Shown here one piece after another: positions 6,453 through 14,426 of a stretch of 64,000 nucleotides of DNA. The notes beneath the pieces were generated by a model. It did no database searches, was not told where the DNA came from, and saw only the letters and a program-made list of their open reading frames with translations. Source of the stretch: CAWAND01 sp963797485 (lineage in GTDB: Bacteria > Chloroflexota > Anaerolineae > Anaerolineales > E44-bin32); assembly GCA_963797485.1 (NCBI GenBank), contig CAWCPF010000003.1, positions 186,001 to 250,000 of the forward strand. The letters are read 5' to 3'. A program made the position numbers and the translations under genes. Position 1 is the stretch's first letter; the number at the start of each line of letters is the position of its first letter.

Positions 6453-7727
6453 TCAGCCGGACGGCGCTAATCGGTACACGCTGCCGTTGTGGTCGAGCAG
6501 GTAAACCTGGCCGGAGGCGTCCTGCCCAAACCCGCTGATGGCGAAATGGGTGTGGAACAATTCGTCGTTGAGCCAGCTGTCATCCGGCATACGCAGCAAC
6601 CCCCAAACCGTGCCTGAACAGTAATCGGCGTACAGGTACACGCCCTGCCAGCCCGGCAGGGAGGGGTCGCGCACGACTACCCCGCCAGAGATCGAGCAGC
6701 CGTCATTGTGGCTGTACTCTACGACAGGCTCCGTCAAACCCTGGCCATTCCCCGAGTATTCGTGAAATCCTTCACGAAGCGACCAGCCGTAGTTCTGTCC
6801 GCCAGCCGAGCCGGCGGGCTGGAAATTGACCTCTTCCCACTGGTTTTGGCCCACGTCCGCCAAGTACAGGTCCCCGGTGGTTGGGTCGAACGCAAACCGC
6901 CATGGGTTGCGCAGGCCATAGGCCCAGATCTCGGGGCGGGGGCCGGACGAGTTGGAGAAGGGGTTGTCGGGCGGGATCGTGTAAGCGCCCTCTCCGCGGA
7001 CGTCGATGCGCAGCAATTTACCCAGCAGCACGGACAGGTTCTGGCCGTTGCCAAGCGGATCGCCCCCCGAGCCGCCGTCGCCCATCCCGATGTACAGATC
7101 GCCGTCGGGTCCGAAGGCCAGGTGCCCGCCGTTGTGGTTGGGATACGGCTGCTGGATGTGCAGTAGGATGGTCTCATCGGCGGCATCCGCCTGGTCGGCC
7201 TCCGGTGCGGCGTGGAAGCGTGACACAAACGTATCCCCGCCGCGGCCGGTGTAATCGACATAGAAATCGCCCGTATGCGCAAAGTCGGGGTCGAAGGCCA
7301 GGCCGAGCAGACCGCGCTCGGTGCCGCTGGTATTCACTCGATCGCGCAAGTTCAGAAAAGGCGTGGCCTGCAGCTGGCCGTTGCGCAAGATCACGATCGT
7401 GCCGCTCTGCTGGACGATGAACAGACGGTCGTCACCGGCGCTGGCCGCGTCCACCGGCTCGGCCAGGCCCGGGACCACGCTCTGCCAATTGGCCGTGGCG
7501 GCATCAGGCAGCGCCGTGATCGGCATGGCGGTCGGCTCGGCGGGCGGCTCGTTGGGGGTGGGCAAGCTGCTGGCCGTGGGAGCCGCCGGCGAAAAGCTGG
7601 TGGGCGCGAGCGTGGCCGGCGAAGTCGATACTACCTGGCCCGCCTGATTGAGCAGCGCGCAGCTGAGTATCAGCGGCACCCCGAGCATCAGACTCACCCG
7701 CCAGGCGCGAGACACGCTGGTCAACAT
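6453..7727 (-). CDS. PQQ-dependent sugar dehydrogenase (soluble GDH/YliI type)
   Basis: From ATG 7727 the product is about 424 residues with a signal and lipobox (LILSC), a S/A/T/P linker, then a six-bladed beta-propeller of the aldose sugar dehydrogenase family. Recognisable blocks are LFIVQQSGTIVILRNG, ERGLLGLAFDPDF, PYPNHNGGHLAFGPDGDLYI (with the active-site His region NHNGG), GKLLRIDV, GLRNPWRFAFDPTTGDLYLA and DVGQNQWEEVN. Such enzymes oxidise aldoses at C1 with PQQ outside the membrane. No PQQ synthesis genes are in the window. The longer frame from 7781 is not supported because it overlaps the divergent gene and lacks a leader; TACAAT ends six bases before ATG 7727. Confidence 0.9.
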   Translation of the reverse strand: MLTSVSRAWRVSLMLGVPLILSCALLNQAGQVVSTSPATLAPTSFSPAAPTASSLPTPNEPPAEPTAMPITALPDAATANWQSVVPGLAEPVDAASAGDDRLFIVQQSGTIVILRNGQLQATPFLNLRDRVNTSGTERGLLGLAFDPDFAHTGDFYVDYTGRGGDTFVSRFHAAPEADQADAADETILLHIQQPYPNHNGGHLAFGPDGDLYIGMGDGGSGGDPLGNGQNLSVLLGKLLRIDVRGEGAYTIPPDNPFSNSSGPRPEIWAYGLRNPWRFAFDPTTGDLYLADVGQNQWEEVNFQPAGSAGGQNYGWSLREGFHEYSGNGQGLTEPVVEYSHNDGCSISGGVVVRDPSLPGWQGVYLYADYCSGTVWGLLRMPDDSWLNDELFHTHFAISGFGQDASGQVYLLDHNGSVYRLAPSG

Positions 7728-7733
7728 GCCAGC

Positions 7734-7739
7734 ATTGTA
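7734..7739 (-). promoter_or_regulatory. -10 element for a leaderless transcript
   Basis: TACAAT on the minus strand ends six bases before ATG 7727, so initiation would fall at or next to the start codon. The same six-base gap occurs at the PhoB-like gene (8827-8839). No convincing -35 is visible. Confidence 0.45.
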
Positions 7740-7774
7740 ACCGGGGGATATCCGACCGTTGCCCAGGAGACCGC

Positions 7775-8777
7775 ATGCCATCCTTCAAACGCTACTTAAT
7801 GGAAAGCCGGTTTGCGCTTGCGGCAGCGCGCCAGGCCGCGGAGCTTGGGCTGCGGGTCCAGGCCTCAATGGTCACCCCCGAACTGCTCAAGCAGGACCGA
7901 TCGCCGGTGACCGTTGCGGACTTCGCCTGCCAGGCCCTGGTGGGACGGCGGCTGCTGGATGCGTTTCCGGAAGATCCCCTGGTGGCCGAGGAATTCAAGC
8001 CAAACGCTTCGAGGGCCCGAGGCGCAAAATGTGTGCGCCGCGGTGACTGGCCATTTGGCGCAGACGCTGGGGGAGGCGACAGTGGATCAGACATTGGCAT
8101 GGATCGACCGTGGGCAGGGCGCGCCGGCGGACCGCTTCTGGACGCTCGACCCGGTGGATGGGACCGCCGGTTTCTTGAGGCGTGAGCAGTGGGTGGTCGC
8201 CTTGGCGCTGATCGAGGCCGGCCGCGTTCGCGTTGCCGCCTTGGCCTGCCCCCGGCTGGCTTGGTCCGCCGGAAACCATGCGCCCGGGGTGCTCGCCGTG
8301 GCGGTGGAGGGCGAGGGCGCCTGGGGCGGGCCCATGGACGGCACAGAACTGGCGCCCCTGCGGGTCTCTATTTGTGCCGATCCGTCGGAGGCAAGACTGC
8401 TAGCCTCGGTCGAGGCCGGGCACACCAATGTCGAACAGCTCGAGCAGGTGCGGCGCGGATTGGGGATCTCGCGCCCGCCCGTGCGCATGGACAGTCAGGC
8501 CAAGTATGCGGCGCTGGCACAGGGCGAGGGGGAGTTGATCATCCGCCTGTTGTCGGCGAGCCGGCCCGACTACCGCGAGAAGATCTGGGACCAGGCCGCG
8601 GGAGCCCTGATCGTCCAGGAGGCCGGCGGCCGGGTGACGGATCTGGCGGGGAGGCCGCTCGACTTCTCGGCCGGCCGGACCCTGGCGCGCAATCGCGGCG
8701 TGTTGGTTTCCAATGGCCATCTGCATGCTCACGCCCTCGAGGTTTTAGCGGCCGCCGGCGCCGTGCCGGAAACGTAG
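7775..8777 (+). CDS. 3'(2'),5'-bisphosphate nucleotidase, inositol-monophosphatase superfamily, frameshifted
   Basis: The protein belongs to the Li+-sensitive Mg2+-dependent phosphatase superfamily and resembles HAL2/CysQ, which convert PAP to AMP during sulfate assimilation. Visible motifs are SPVTVADFACQALV near residue 46, DPLVAEE (metal-binding Glu), WTLDPVDGTAGFLR (the DPxDGT motif with the nucleotidase-typical GFLR), and EKIWDQAAGALIVQEAGG near the C-terminus (WD metal ligand). The frame shifts at GAATTC (7991-7996), where an extra T must be skipped to join VAEE with SSQTLRG. Rejoined length is about 333 residues, normal for the family. Confidence 0.85.
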
Positions 8778-8826
8778 GCCCGGCTGGCAGCCGTCGGGCC
8801 CGGCTGAGGGCCGAGGACCCCTCGGC

Positions 8827-8832
8827 TATAAT
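8827..8832 (+). promoter_or_regulatory. -10 element for a leaderless phoB-like transcript
   Basis: TATAAT at 8827-8832 is followed after six bases by the GTG start at 8839, which places the transcription start on the start codon. No ribosome-binding site precedes the GTG, consistent with leaderless translation. Confidence 0.5.
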
Positions 8833-8838
8833 CTGGCC

Positions 8839-9516
8839 GTGACCACCCTGTTGATCGTCGAAGACGATGCCACCGTGCGCGAGACCCTGGCGCTCAACCT
8901 GCGCTCCGAGGGTTACCAGGTCGAGACCGCCGAGGATGGCGAGCAAGCGCTCGAGCTGGCGCGCAAGGCCAAACCCGACCTGGTCGTCCTGGACGTCATG
9001 CTGCCCAAGCTCGATGGTCTGACCCTGCTGCGCATCCTGCGGCGCGAGTCGCAGGTCCCCGTGATCCTGCTCACGGCGCGCGGGACGGAGACGGACAAGA
9101 TCGTCGGCCTGGAGACCGGTGCCGATGACTACGTCGTCAAGCCGTTCTCGTTGGGCGAGCTGTTGGCGCGGATCCGCGCCGCCCTGCGGCGCGGCCGCCC
9201 GGCCGGGCCTCCGTCCACCGAATTGACCTCCGGGGATTTGAGCCTCGACCTGGTTTCGCGCCGGGTGAGGCTGCAGGGCCAGGAGCTACAACTGGCGCCG
9301 CGCGAGTTCGAACTGCTGGCCACGCTGGTGCGCAACAAGGACGCCGTCCTGACCCGCGACCTGCTCTTGGCGCGCGTGTGGGGTGATGACTTCGTGGGCG
9401 ACACGCGCACCGTGGATGTTCATATTCGCTGGCTCCGCCAAAAGATCGAGAGCGATCCCTCCAACCCCCTGCGCATCACCACTGTCCGGGGCGTCGGCTA
9501 CCGTTTCGAGGGTTGA
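8839..9516 (+). CDS. phoB: PhoB/PhoP-type response regulator
   Basis: The 225-residue OmpR/PhoB-family regulator has a receiver domain (residues 1-115) with the acidic pocket EDD (8-10), phosphoacceptor Asp52 in LVVLDVMLP and the conserved Lys101 in VVKPF. A winged helix follows from about 130-225 (LAPREFELLATLVRN; RTVDVHIRWLRQKIE). The neighbours, a PhoR-type kinase one base downstream and the pst operon beyond, identify it as the phosphate-starvation regulator. It should bind the two TTAA-type arrays at 10674 and 11020. The GTG start is set by the homologous N-terminus and the adjacent -10 box. Confidence 0.93.
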   Translation: MTTLLIVEDDATVRETLALNLRSEGYQVETAEDGEQALELARKAKPDLVVLDVMLPKLDGLTLLRILRRESQVPVILLTARGTETDKIVGLETGADDYVVKPFSLGELLARIRAALRRGRPAGPPSTELTSGDLSLDLVSRRVRLQGQELQLAPREFELLATLVRNKDAVLTRDLLLARVWGDDFVGDTRTVDVHIRWLRQKIESDPSNPLRITTVRGVGYRFEG

Positions 9517-9517
9517 C

Positions 9518-10663
9518 ATGCAGGCCTGGTTCATCCTCGGGCTCAGCCTCGTGGGCGCGGCCCTGGCGGCAGCCTGGTGGCGAGAGCATCGGCTGCGTGG
9601 GCGCTTGGCTGATGAACTCCTAAGAGGCCGGCGCCAGGCGGAGGCGCGAGAACGCGAGCTGGATCGCCGCTCACGCGACCTGCTCGATCTCGGCCAGGCA
9701 AGCCGCAACCTGCTCCTATTGATCGATCCCGATCTGACCGTGCGCTATGCCAGCCCGGACTGCCTCGAGTTCTTCGGGGGGGACAGGGTTGACCAGTCGC
9801 TGATGCGCTTCACCCGGGCCATCGAACTGGAGGAGCTGGCGCAGCAGGCGCTGGCGGACCTCCCGGGCAAGCTCCACGAGGGGAACTTCCGAGTCGAGTC
9901 GCGGAGCTTCGATGCCAGGGTGGTGCGTTCAGAAGACGGGCTGGCGATGGCCCTGATGGAAACCACCGAGCTGCTGCGGCTGAATCGGGCGCGGCAAGAC
10001 CTGGTCAGCAATCTTTCGCATGAGCTGCGAACACCCCTGACCTCACTGCGTCTGCTGGCCGAAACCCTGTCCGGACCGCCAGGCAAGGATCCGGAGGTGG
10101 CCAAGCGCTCGATTGGCAAGATCCTCGATCAGGTGGACGTGCTCCAGAGCATGGTGCAGGAGATGCTCGACCTGGCGGCCATCGAGGCCGGCCACGAGGT
10201 CGTCCGGCTGCGGCCCGTCCTGGCGGCGGATTTGCTCCGGCTGGCCAGCGAGCGGCTCAAGGACCAGGCCGACCGCCGCGGCTTGGCATTTGAAATGACC
10301 CCGGAGGAAGACCTGCACGTGCTGGCCGACGAGGAAAGCGCCATTCGGTGTCTGGTGAATGTGCTTCACAACGCCGTCAAGTTCTCGCCTGAAGAGGGCA
10401 CCATCCGGCTAGGGGCCGTGGCCGAAAATGGCGACGTGCGCATAAGCGTCGCCGACCAGGGCCCGGGGCTGGCGCCGGCCGACCTCAACCGCATCTTCGA
10501 ACGCTTCTACCGCAGCGACCAGGCCCGAGGCACGCCCGGGACAGGGCTGGGTCTGGCGATTGCGCGCCACATCATGGAAGCGCACGGGGGGCGAATCTGG
10601 GCGGAGAACCGGCGGCCTCCGGAAAGCGGCGCCGTCTTCCACCTGCTCTTCCAGGCGGCTTAG
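9518..10663 (+). CDS. phoR: PhoR-type sensor histidine kinase
   Basis: The 381-residue kinase has a single N-terminal membrane helix (residues 3-22), a basic coiled linker (25-60), a PAS-like domain (62-150), HisKA with phospho-His168 in SHELRTP, and a HATPase domain with N box (NVLHNAVKF), G1 DQGPG and G2 GTGLGLAIARH. It begins one base after the phoB stop, so the pair is cotranscribed and translationally coupled. With only one TM helix and no sizeable extracellular domain it cannot sense phosphate directly; as in other Pho systems, signal would come through PstSCAB and PhoU encoded downstream. Confidence 0.92.
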   Translation: MQAWFILGLSLVGAALAAAWWREHRLRGRLADELLRGRRQAEARERELDRRSRDLLDLGQASRNLLLLIDPDLTVRYASPDCLEFFGGDRVDQSLMRFTRAIELEELAQQALADLPGKLHEGNFRVESRSFDARVVRSEDGLAMALMETTELLRLNRARQDLVSNLSHELRTPLTSLRLLAETLSGPPGKDPEVAKRSIGKILDQVDVLQSMVQEMLDLAAIEAGHEVVRLRPVLAADLLRLASERLKDQADRRGLAFEMTPEEDLHVLADEESAIRCLVNVLHNAVKFSPEEGTIRLGAVAENGDVRISVADQGPGLAPADLNRIFERFYRSDQARGTPGTGLGLAIARHIMEAHGGRIWAENRRPPESGAVFHLLFQAA

Positions 10664-10673
10664 ACACTCGGGT

Positions 10674-10710
10674 TTAAGAAGGCTTAATCGAATCCTGATA
10701 CTGCCTTAAG
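10674..10710 (+). promoter_or_regulatory. Pho-box array 1 (downstream of phoR)
   Basis: Four TTAA-like pentamers start at 10674 (TTAAG), 10684 (TTAAT), 10695 (CTGAT) and 10706 (TTAAG), that is, 10, 11 and 11 bases apart. The second array, before pstS, has identical spacing. Helical-phase repeats of TTAAC type are the signature of PhoP/PhoB-class operators. A possible -10, TAAGAT (10732-10737), follows at activator-like distance. Confidence 0.6.
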
Positions 10711-10743
10711 GCAAGCCTCACAACATCGGACTAAGATCATCCC

Positions 10744-11013
10744 CGTACGTTGAGAGTCGACGCGGCCGATGGCCCCCAAACGGATAACGGATCGACAAGC
10801 AAGACCATCGGTCACAGGCAAACCGCCCCGACGGTGGGACCGAAACGTGCGCCCAAGGTAATGAGTGGCCTGCGCCAATTCGGCGGGGGCGCACGGGCAG
10901 GCTGACAATGGAATGCCCCGCGGGTGGTTCGACCTGAATGAATGCGGCCCGACGCTGCCCACGTCGTACTCTCCTCCTTCCCGATCGCACCTGCCGCCTA
11001 CCCCGGCAGGTGC
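10744..11013 (+). ncRNA. Candidate Pho-regulated small RNA between phoR and pstS
   Basis: The roughly 300-base gap between the two Pho arrays has its own array and -10 upstream (TAAGAT at 10732) and ends in a 10-bp perfect hairpin, GCACCTGCCG (10987-10996) with CGGCAGGTGC (11004-11013), followed by GTTAGTTT. That layout suits an independent transcript of about 270 bases. It contains one small ORF (10769-10861, 30 residues, strongly basic, beginning MAPKRITDRQ) without a clear ribosome-binding site. It could be a regulatory RNA, a small-protein mRNA or a long pstS leader. No known RNA family recognised. Confidence 0.35.
10987..11013 (+). terminator. Hairpin ending the phoR-pstS intergenic transcript
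   Basis: A perfect 10-bp stem (GCACCTGCCG with CGGCAGGTGC), a seven-base loop and a short GTTAGTTT tail lie directly before the pstS Pho-box array. It insulates pstS from upstream transcription. Confidence 0.55.
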
Positions 11014-11019
11014 GTTAGT

Positions 11020-11056
11020 TTAAGAAGCCTTAACCCCGCCTTGACATGGGATTAAG
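11020..11056 (+). promoter_or_regulatory. Pho-box array 2 (pstS promoter)
   Basis: TTAAG (11020), TTAAC (11030), TTGAC (11041) and TTAAG (11052) repeat with 10-11-11 spacing, exactly as in array 1. The first 18 bases of both arrays match GTTTAAGAAGSCTTAAYC. It lies about 65 bases before the pstS start, in the position expected for an activator of pstS. Confidence 0.7.
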
Positions 11057-11120
11057 TTGGCCGTCCTACCCTGACGAAGATGACACCATACCCCAATCTT
11101 CCAAGGAGAAGAAGAAGACC

Positions 11121-12311
11121 ATGCTGGCTTTGCGACGTGCCTTGTTCGTTGGGCTGATTTTGGGCCTGGCCCTGTCGGCTTGCGGTGGCGCAGCCCCGAC
11201 GCCGGCCCAGATCGAGGTCACCCGGATCGTGGCCGGGACGCCCGAGACCGTGGTGATCACCGCCACTCCGGCGCCACAGGCTGCGGCGGGCTCGATTCAA
11301 ATCAACGGCGCCGGCGCCACGTTCCCGCTGCCGGTCTACACCGAATGGACCTACGCGTATCAGTACGTCAATCCCGCGGTCAGCATCAACTACCAGGGCA
11401 TCGGCTCCGGCGGCGGCAAGAAGGCAATCGTCGACGGGACGGTCGACTTTGCCGGTTCGGACTCGCTGTTGACGGATGACGAATACGCCGCCGGCAAGGA
11501 CCTGCAGATGTACCCGGCCGTGGCTGGCGCCGAAGTGCTGACCTACAACGTTGAGGGTCTGGCAGCCGAAGATCCGCAGCTGATCCTCAGCCGCGACGTG
11601 ATTGTCGGCATCTACAACGGCACGATCACCAAATGGAACGACCCGGCCATCACTTCGCTCAACCCGTCCGTGGCCAGCAAGCTCCCCAGCGCCGCCATCA
11701 CGGCCGTGCATCGTTCTGACGGCTCCGGCACGACCGAGATCTTCACCCGCGCCCTGTCGTCTTTCAGTGAAGACTGGAAGAACAACGTCGGCTTCGGCTC
11801 GTCGGTCGAATGGCCGGTTGACAAGGCTGGCAGCGGCGTCGGCGGCAAGGGCAATCAGGGCGTGGCGGCTGCGGTGCAGAATACGCCCAACTCGATTGGC
11901 TATGTCGAGACGGCCTATGCGGTGTCCAACAAACTGTTGTATGCCCAAATGGTCAACCAGGCTGGCAACACCCTGGATGCGAATGCCGACACACTGCAGT
12001 CGGCTATGGCGGACTTCGCCGACGCCTTCACGCCCGAGCTGACGACCGTGATCGTCGACGGACCGGGCGCCAACTCATGGCCGATCGCCGGCTACACCTA
12101 CCTGGTCTTGCACACCCAGTGGACCGGCAGCTGCGACAAGGCCGCCGCGCTGCTTGAGTACATTCACTGGACCCTGACGGACCCAGGCGCCGCCCAGCGC
12201 GCCGCAGATCTCGGCTATGCCGTGCTGCCTGACGCGGTGCGGTCCCAGGTACTCGACCGGCTTAGCCAGGTGACCTGCGACGGCAACCCGGTCATGTCGA
12301 TGAGCAACTGA
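11121..12311 (+). CDS. pstS: Phosphate-binding lipoprotein PstS
   Basis: The start at ATG 11121 follows AAGGAG. A signal peptide ends in the lipobox LSAC and the mature lipoprotein begins CGGAAPTP. Conserved PstS blocks are INGAGATFPLPVYTEW, NYQGIGSGGGKKAI, VDFAGSDS, and the phosphate-binding loop VHRSDGSGTTEIF near residue 196. At 396 residues it is a typical extracellular solute-binding subunit of the high-affinity phosphate importer. It leads the pst operon and lies behind a Pho-box array. The open frame upstream to 11046 overlaps the promoter and is not used. Confidence 0.95.
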   Translation: MLALRRALFVGLILGLALSACGGAAPTPAQIEVTRIVAGTPETVVITATPAPQAAAGSIQINGAGATFPLPVYTEWTYAYQYVNPAVSINYQGIGSGGGKKAIVDGTVDFAGSDSLLTDDEYAAGKDLQMYPAVAGAEVLTYNVEGLAAEDPQLILSRDVIVGIYNGTITKWNDPAITSLNPSVASKLPSAAITAVHRSDGSGTTEIFTRALSSFSEDWKNNVGFGSSVEWPVDKAGSGVGGKGNQGVAAAVQNTPNSIGYVETAYAVSNKLLYAQMVNQAGNTLDANADTLQSAMADFADAFTPELTTVIVDGPGANSWPIAGYTYLVLHTQWTGSCDKAAALLEYIHWTLTDPGAAQRAADLGYAVLPDAVRSQVLDRLSQVTCDGNPVMSMSN

Positions 12312-12395
12312 CTCGCCTCCGTTGGGCGGAGGGCCCATGGCGGTTCACGATAGACCGAGTTTGTGAAGAAAGGTACAATCCGGCATTGGGTCACA

Positions 12396-12427
12396 CGGAG
12401 GGGCCGAGGCTTTCGCCGGCCCCTCCG
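12396..12427 (+). terminator. Hairpin between pstS and pstC
   Basis: CGGAGGGGCC (12396-12405) pairs with GGCCCCTCCG (12418-12427). In pst operons such a stem usually allows partial termination and protects the abundant pstS message. A TACAAT at 12373-12378 just upstream could be a weak internal promoter. Confidence 0.5.
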
Positions 12428-12480
12428 CACGCCGACCCGGACTTCATGTAGTATCTGATCGACAAACCGGAGAAGAGGCG

Positions 12481-13467
12481 ATGTTGCTGGCGGGTTGGCT
12501 CAAGCGCGCGGGGCGGGCCCTGGATCACGGCGATCGTCCGTGGCGGGTGATGCTGGTGGTAGCTGCCGTGCTGGTGGTGGGGCTGCTGATCGCCATCGCC
12601 GTCTTGCTATGGACCTCGACCGGCGACGCCCGCCAGGCCTTCGGATGGTCCTTTCTGACCCCCACACTGGACGCCTCCTGGAACCCGGTCACGGATGCTT
12701 TTGAGGCCTGGCCGTTCATTTACGGAACGCTGATCACGTCGTTTGCCGCGCTCATCCTGGCTGTCCCCATGAGTTTTGGGATTGCCATTTTCCTGGCCGA
12801 ACTGGCCCCCGACTGGCTCCGGATTCCCTTGGGATGGATGGTTGAGCTGTTGGCCGCCATCCCGAGTGTGGTCTACGGCTTGTGGGGGATCTTCGTCTTC
12901 CTGCCGATCGTGGTAGCGCCCCTCGGGGAGTTTCTTTATGTGACTTTGGGGGGGATTCCCGGCCTGGGGATCTTCTTCAGCGGGCCGGTTCCGCAGAGCG
13001 GGTCGAGCCGGCTGGCGGCCGGGCTGATCCTGGCCATCATGGTCCTGCCTACCATTGCCGCCGTGAGCCGGGACGTTTTCCGGGCCATTCCCGGTTCGCA
13101 GCGCGAAGCCGCGTTGGCGTTGGGGGCTACACGCTGGGAGATGATCTTTCAGGTCTTGATCCCCTATGGCATGTCCGGAATCCTGGGCGCCGTGATCCTG
13201 GGGCTGGGTCGCGCCCTGGGTGAAACCATGGCCGTCACCATGGTCATCGGCAACTCGCTTGAGGGCTCGCCTTCGCTGCTTCGGCCCGGCTATACCATGT
13301 CAAGTGTGATTGCCAATGAGTTTGCCGAAGCGGTGTCGAAGCTGCACTCGCAGGCGCTGATCGAGGTCGGGTTGATCCTCTTCGTGCTGACTCTGATCCT
13401 GAACGGGCTGGCGCGGCTGTTGGTTTGGCGGGTGGCCAAACCGGTTTCTCAGGCGGCGCGCATATGA
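12481..13467 (+). CDS. pstC: Phosphate ABC transporter permease PstC
   Basis: The 328-residue inner-membrane permease has six predicted helices. The BPD-transport EAA loop reads REAALALGATRWEMIFQVLIP near residue 212, and the pst-specific segment GLGRALGETMAVTMVIGN follows. It starts at ATG 12481 behind GGAGAAGAGG and overlaps pstA by ATGA. With PstA it forms the channel for phosphate across the membrane. Confidence 0.95.
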   Translation: MLLAGWLKRAGRALDHGDRPWRVMLVVAAVLVVGLLIAIAVLLWTSTGDARQAFGWSFLTPTLDASWNPVTDAFEAWPFIYGTLITSFAALILAVPMSFGIAIFLAELAPDWLRIPLGWMVELLAAIPSVVYGLWGIFVFLPIVVAPLGEFLYVTLGGIPGLGIFFSGPVPQSGSSRLAAGLILAIMVLPTIAAVSRDVFRAIPGSQREAALALGATRWEMIFQVLIPYGMSGILGAVILGLGRALGETMAVTMVIGNSLEGSPSLLRPGYTMSSVIANEFAEAVSKLHSQALIEVGLILFVLTLILNGLARLLVWRVAKPVSQAARI

Positions 13468-14423
13468 CCGCCGGCCTGGGCGCTTCCGAGTTTGTTCGAC
13501 CCCGCATTGCGACCGGCACCGGCCATGCGCGCCGGCGAACCGTCAACGCGGTGGTGCTCGGCTTGACCGGCCTGATGACCGTGCTGGCCCTGGTGCCCTT
13601 GTTCTGGATCATCGGCTACGTCATCTACAAGGGCGGGCAGTACATCACGCCGAGTTTCTTCACCCAAATGCCAACGCCTCTGGGTGTCGAGGGCGGAGGC
13701 GTGCTCCACGCCATCGAGGGCACCATCACCCTGACGATCTTGTCGGGCCTGATGGCTTTGCCGGTGGGCGTCCTGGCGGGCGTGTTCGCCTCGAGGAATC
13801 CGGTTCACCCCCTGTCAGTGGCCGTGCGATTCGGCACCGATGTGCTCGCCGGTGTGCCCTCGATTGTGGTCGGACTATTCGTCTATGCCTTGATCGTCAA
13901 ACCCCAGGGGCATTTCTCGGCCCTGGCGGGGGGTGTGGCGTTGTCGATCCTGATGCTGCCGATCATCGTCCGCACCACCGAGGAGATGATCAACCTCGTG
14001 CCCAAGACCCTGCGGGAAGGCTCATTGGCGCTGGGGGCGGCTGAATGGAAAACCACCCTCAGCGTTGTGATCCCCGCGGCCGCCAACGGGCTGATAACGG
14101 GCTTCTTGCTCGGCCTGGCACGCGCCTCCGGCGAGACGGCGCCGCTCCTGTTCACCGCCCTGGGCAACGAGCGTCTGAACGCGTTTCAAATGGTCGCCGG
14201 GGGCATCGCCAGCGGCCAGAATCCCATTTCGGCTATCATTCAGATGATTGAGCAGCCCGTGGATTCCTTGCCCCTGACGCTGTTCAAATACTCGCAGCAG
14301 CCCTACCCAGAACGGATCAATCAGGCATGGGCCGTCGCCCTGGTGCTGATGATCTTGGTGCTGCTGGTCAATATCATCGCCCGGTTGTGGGTCGAGTATC
14401 GGACGGCCAAGCTACAAGGATGA
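13464..14423 (+). CDS. pstA: Phosphate ABC transporter permease PstA
   Basis: The 319-residue partner of PstC starts at ATG 13464, overlapping the pstC stop by four bases. It has six helices, the EAA loop (EGSLALGAAEWKTTLSVVIP) near residue 190 and the characteristic GLARASGETAPLLFTA block. The open frame upstream to 13425 lies within pstC and is not used. Fourth gene of the regulated pst unit counting from phoR. Confidence 0.95.
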   Translation: MTAGLGASEFVRPRIATGTGHARRRTVNAVVLGLTGLMTVLALVPLFWIIGYVIYKGGQYITPSFFTQMPTPLGVEGGGVLHAIEGTITLTILSGLMALPVGVLAGVFASRNPVHPLSVAVRFGTDVLAGVPSIVVGLFVYALIVKPQGHFSALAGGVALSILMLPIIVRTTEEMINLVPKTLREGSLALGAAEWKTTLSVVIPAAANGLITGFLLGLARASGETAPLLFTALGNERLNAFQMVAGGIASGQNPISAIIQMIEQPVDSLPLTLFKYSQQPYPERINQAWAVALVLMILVLLVNIIARLWVEYRTAKLQG

Positions 14424-14426
14424 GCC

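Noticed and set aside
6759..6778. TTCGTGAAATCCTTCACGAA as a further CRP-type site
   Set aside because: It differs in the core (CGTGA instead of TGTGA), lies inside the sugar dehydrogenase coding sequence, and encodes conserved residues of that protein.
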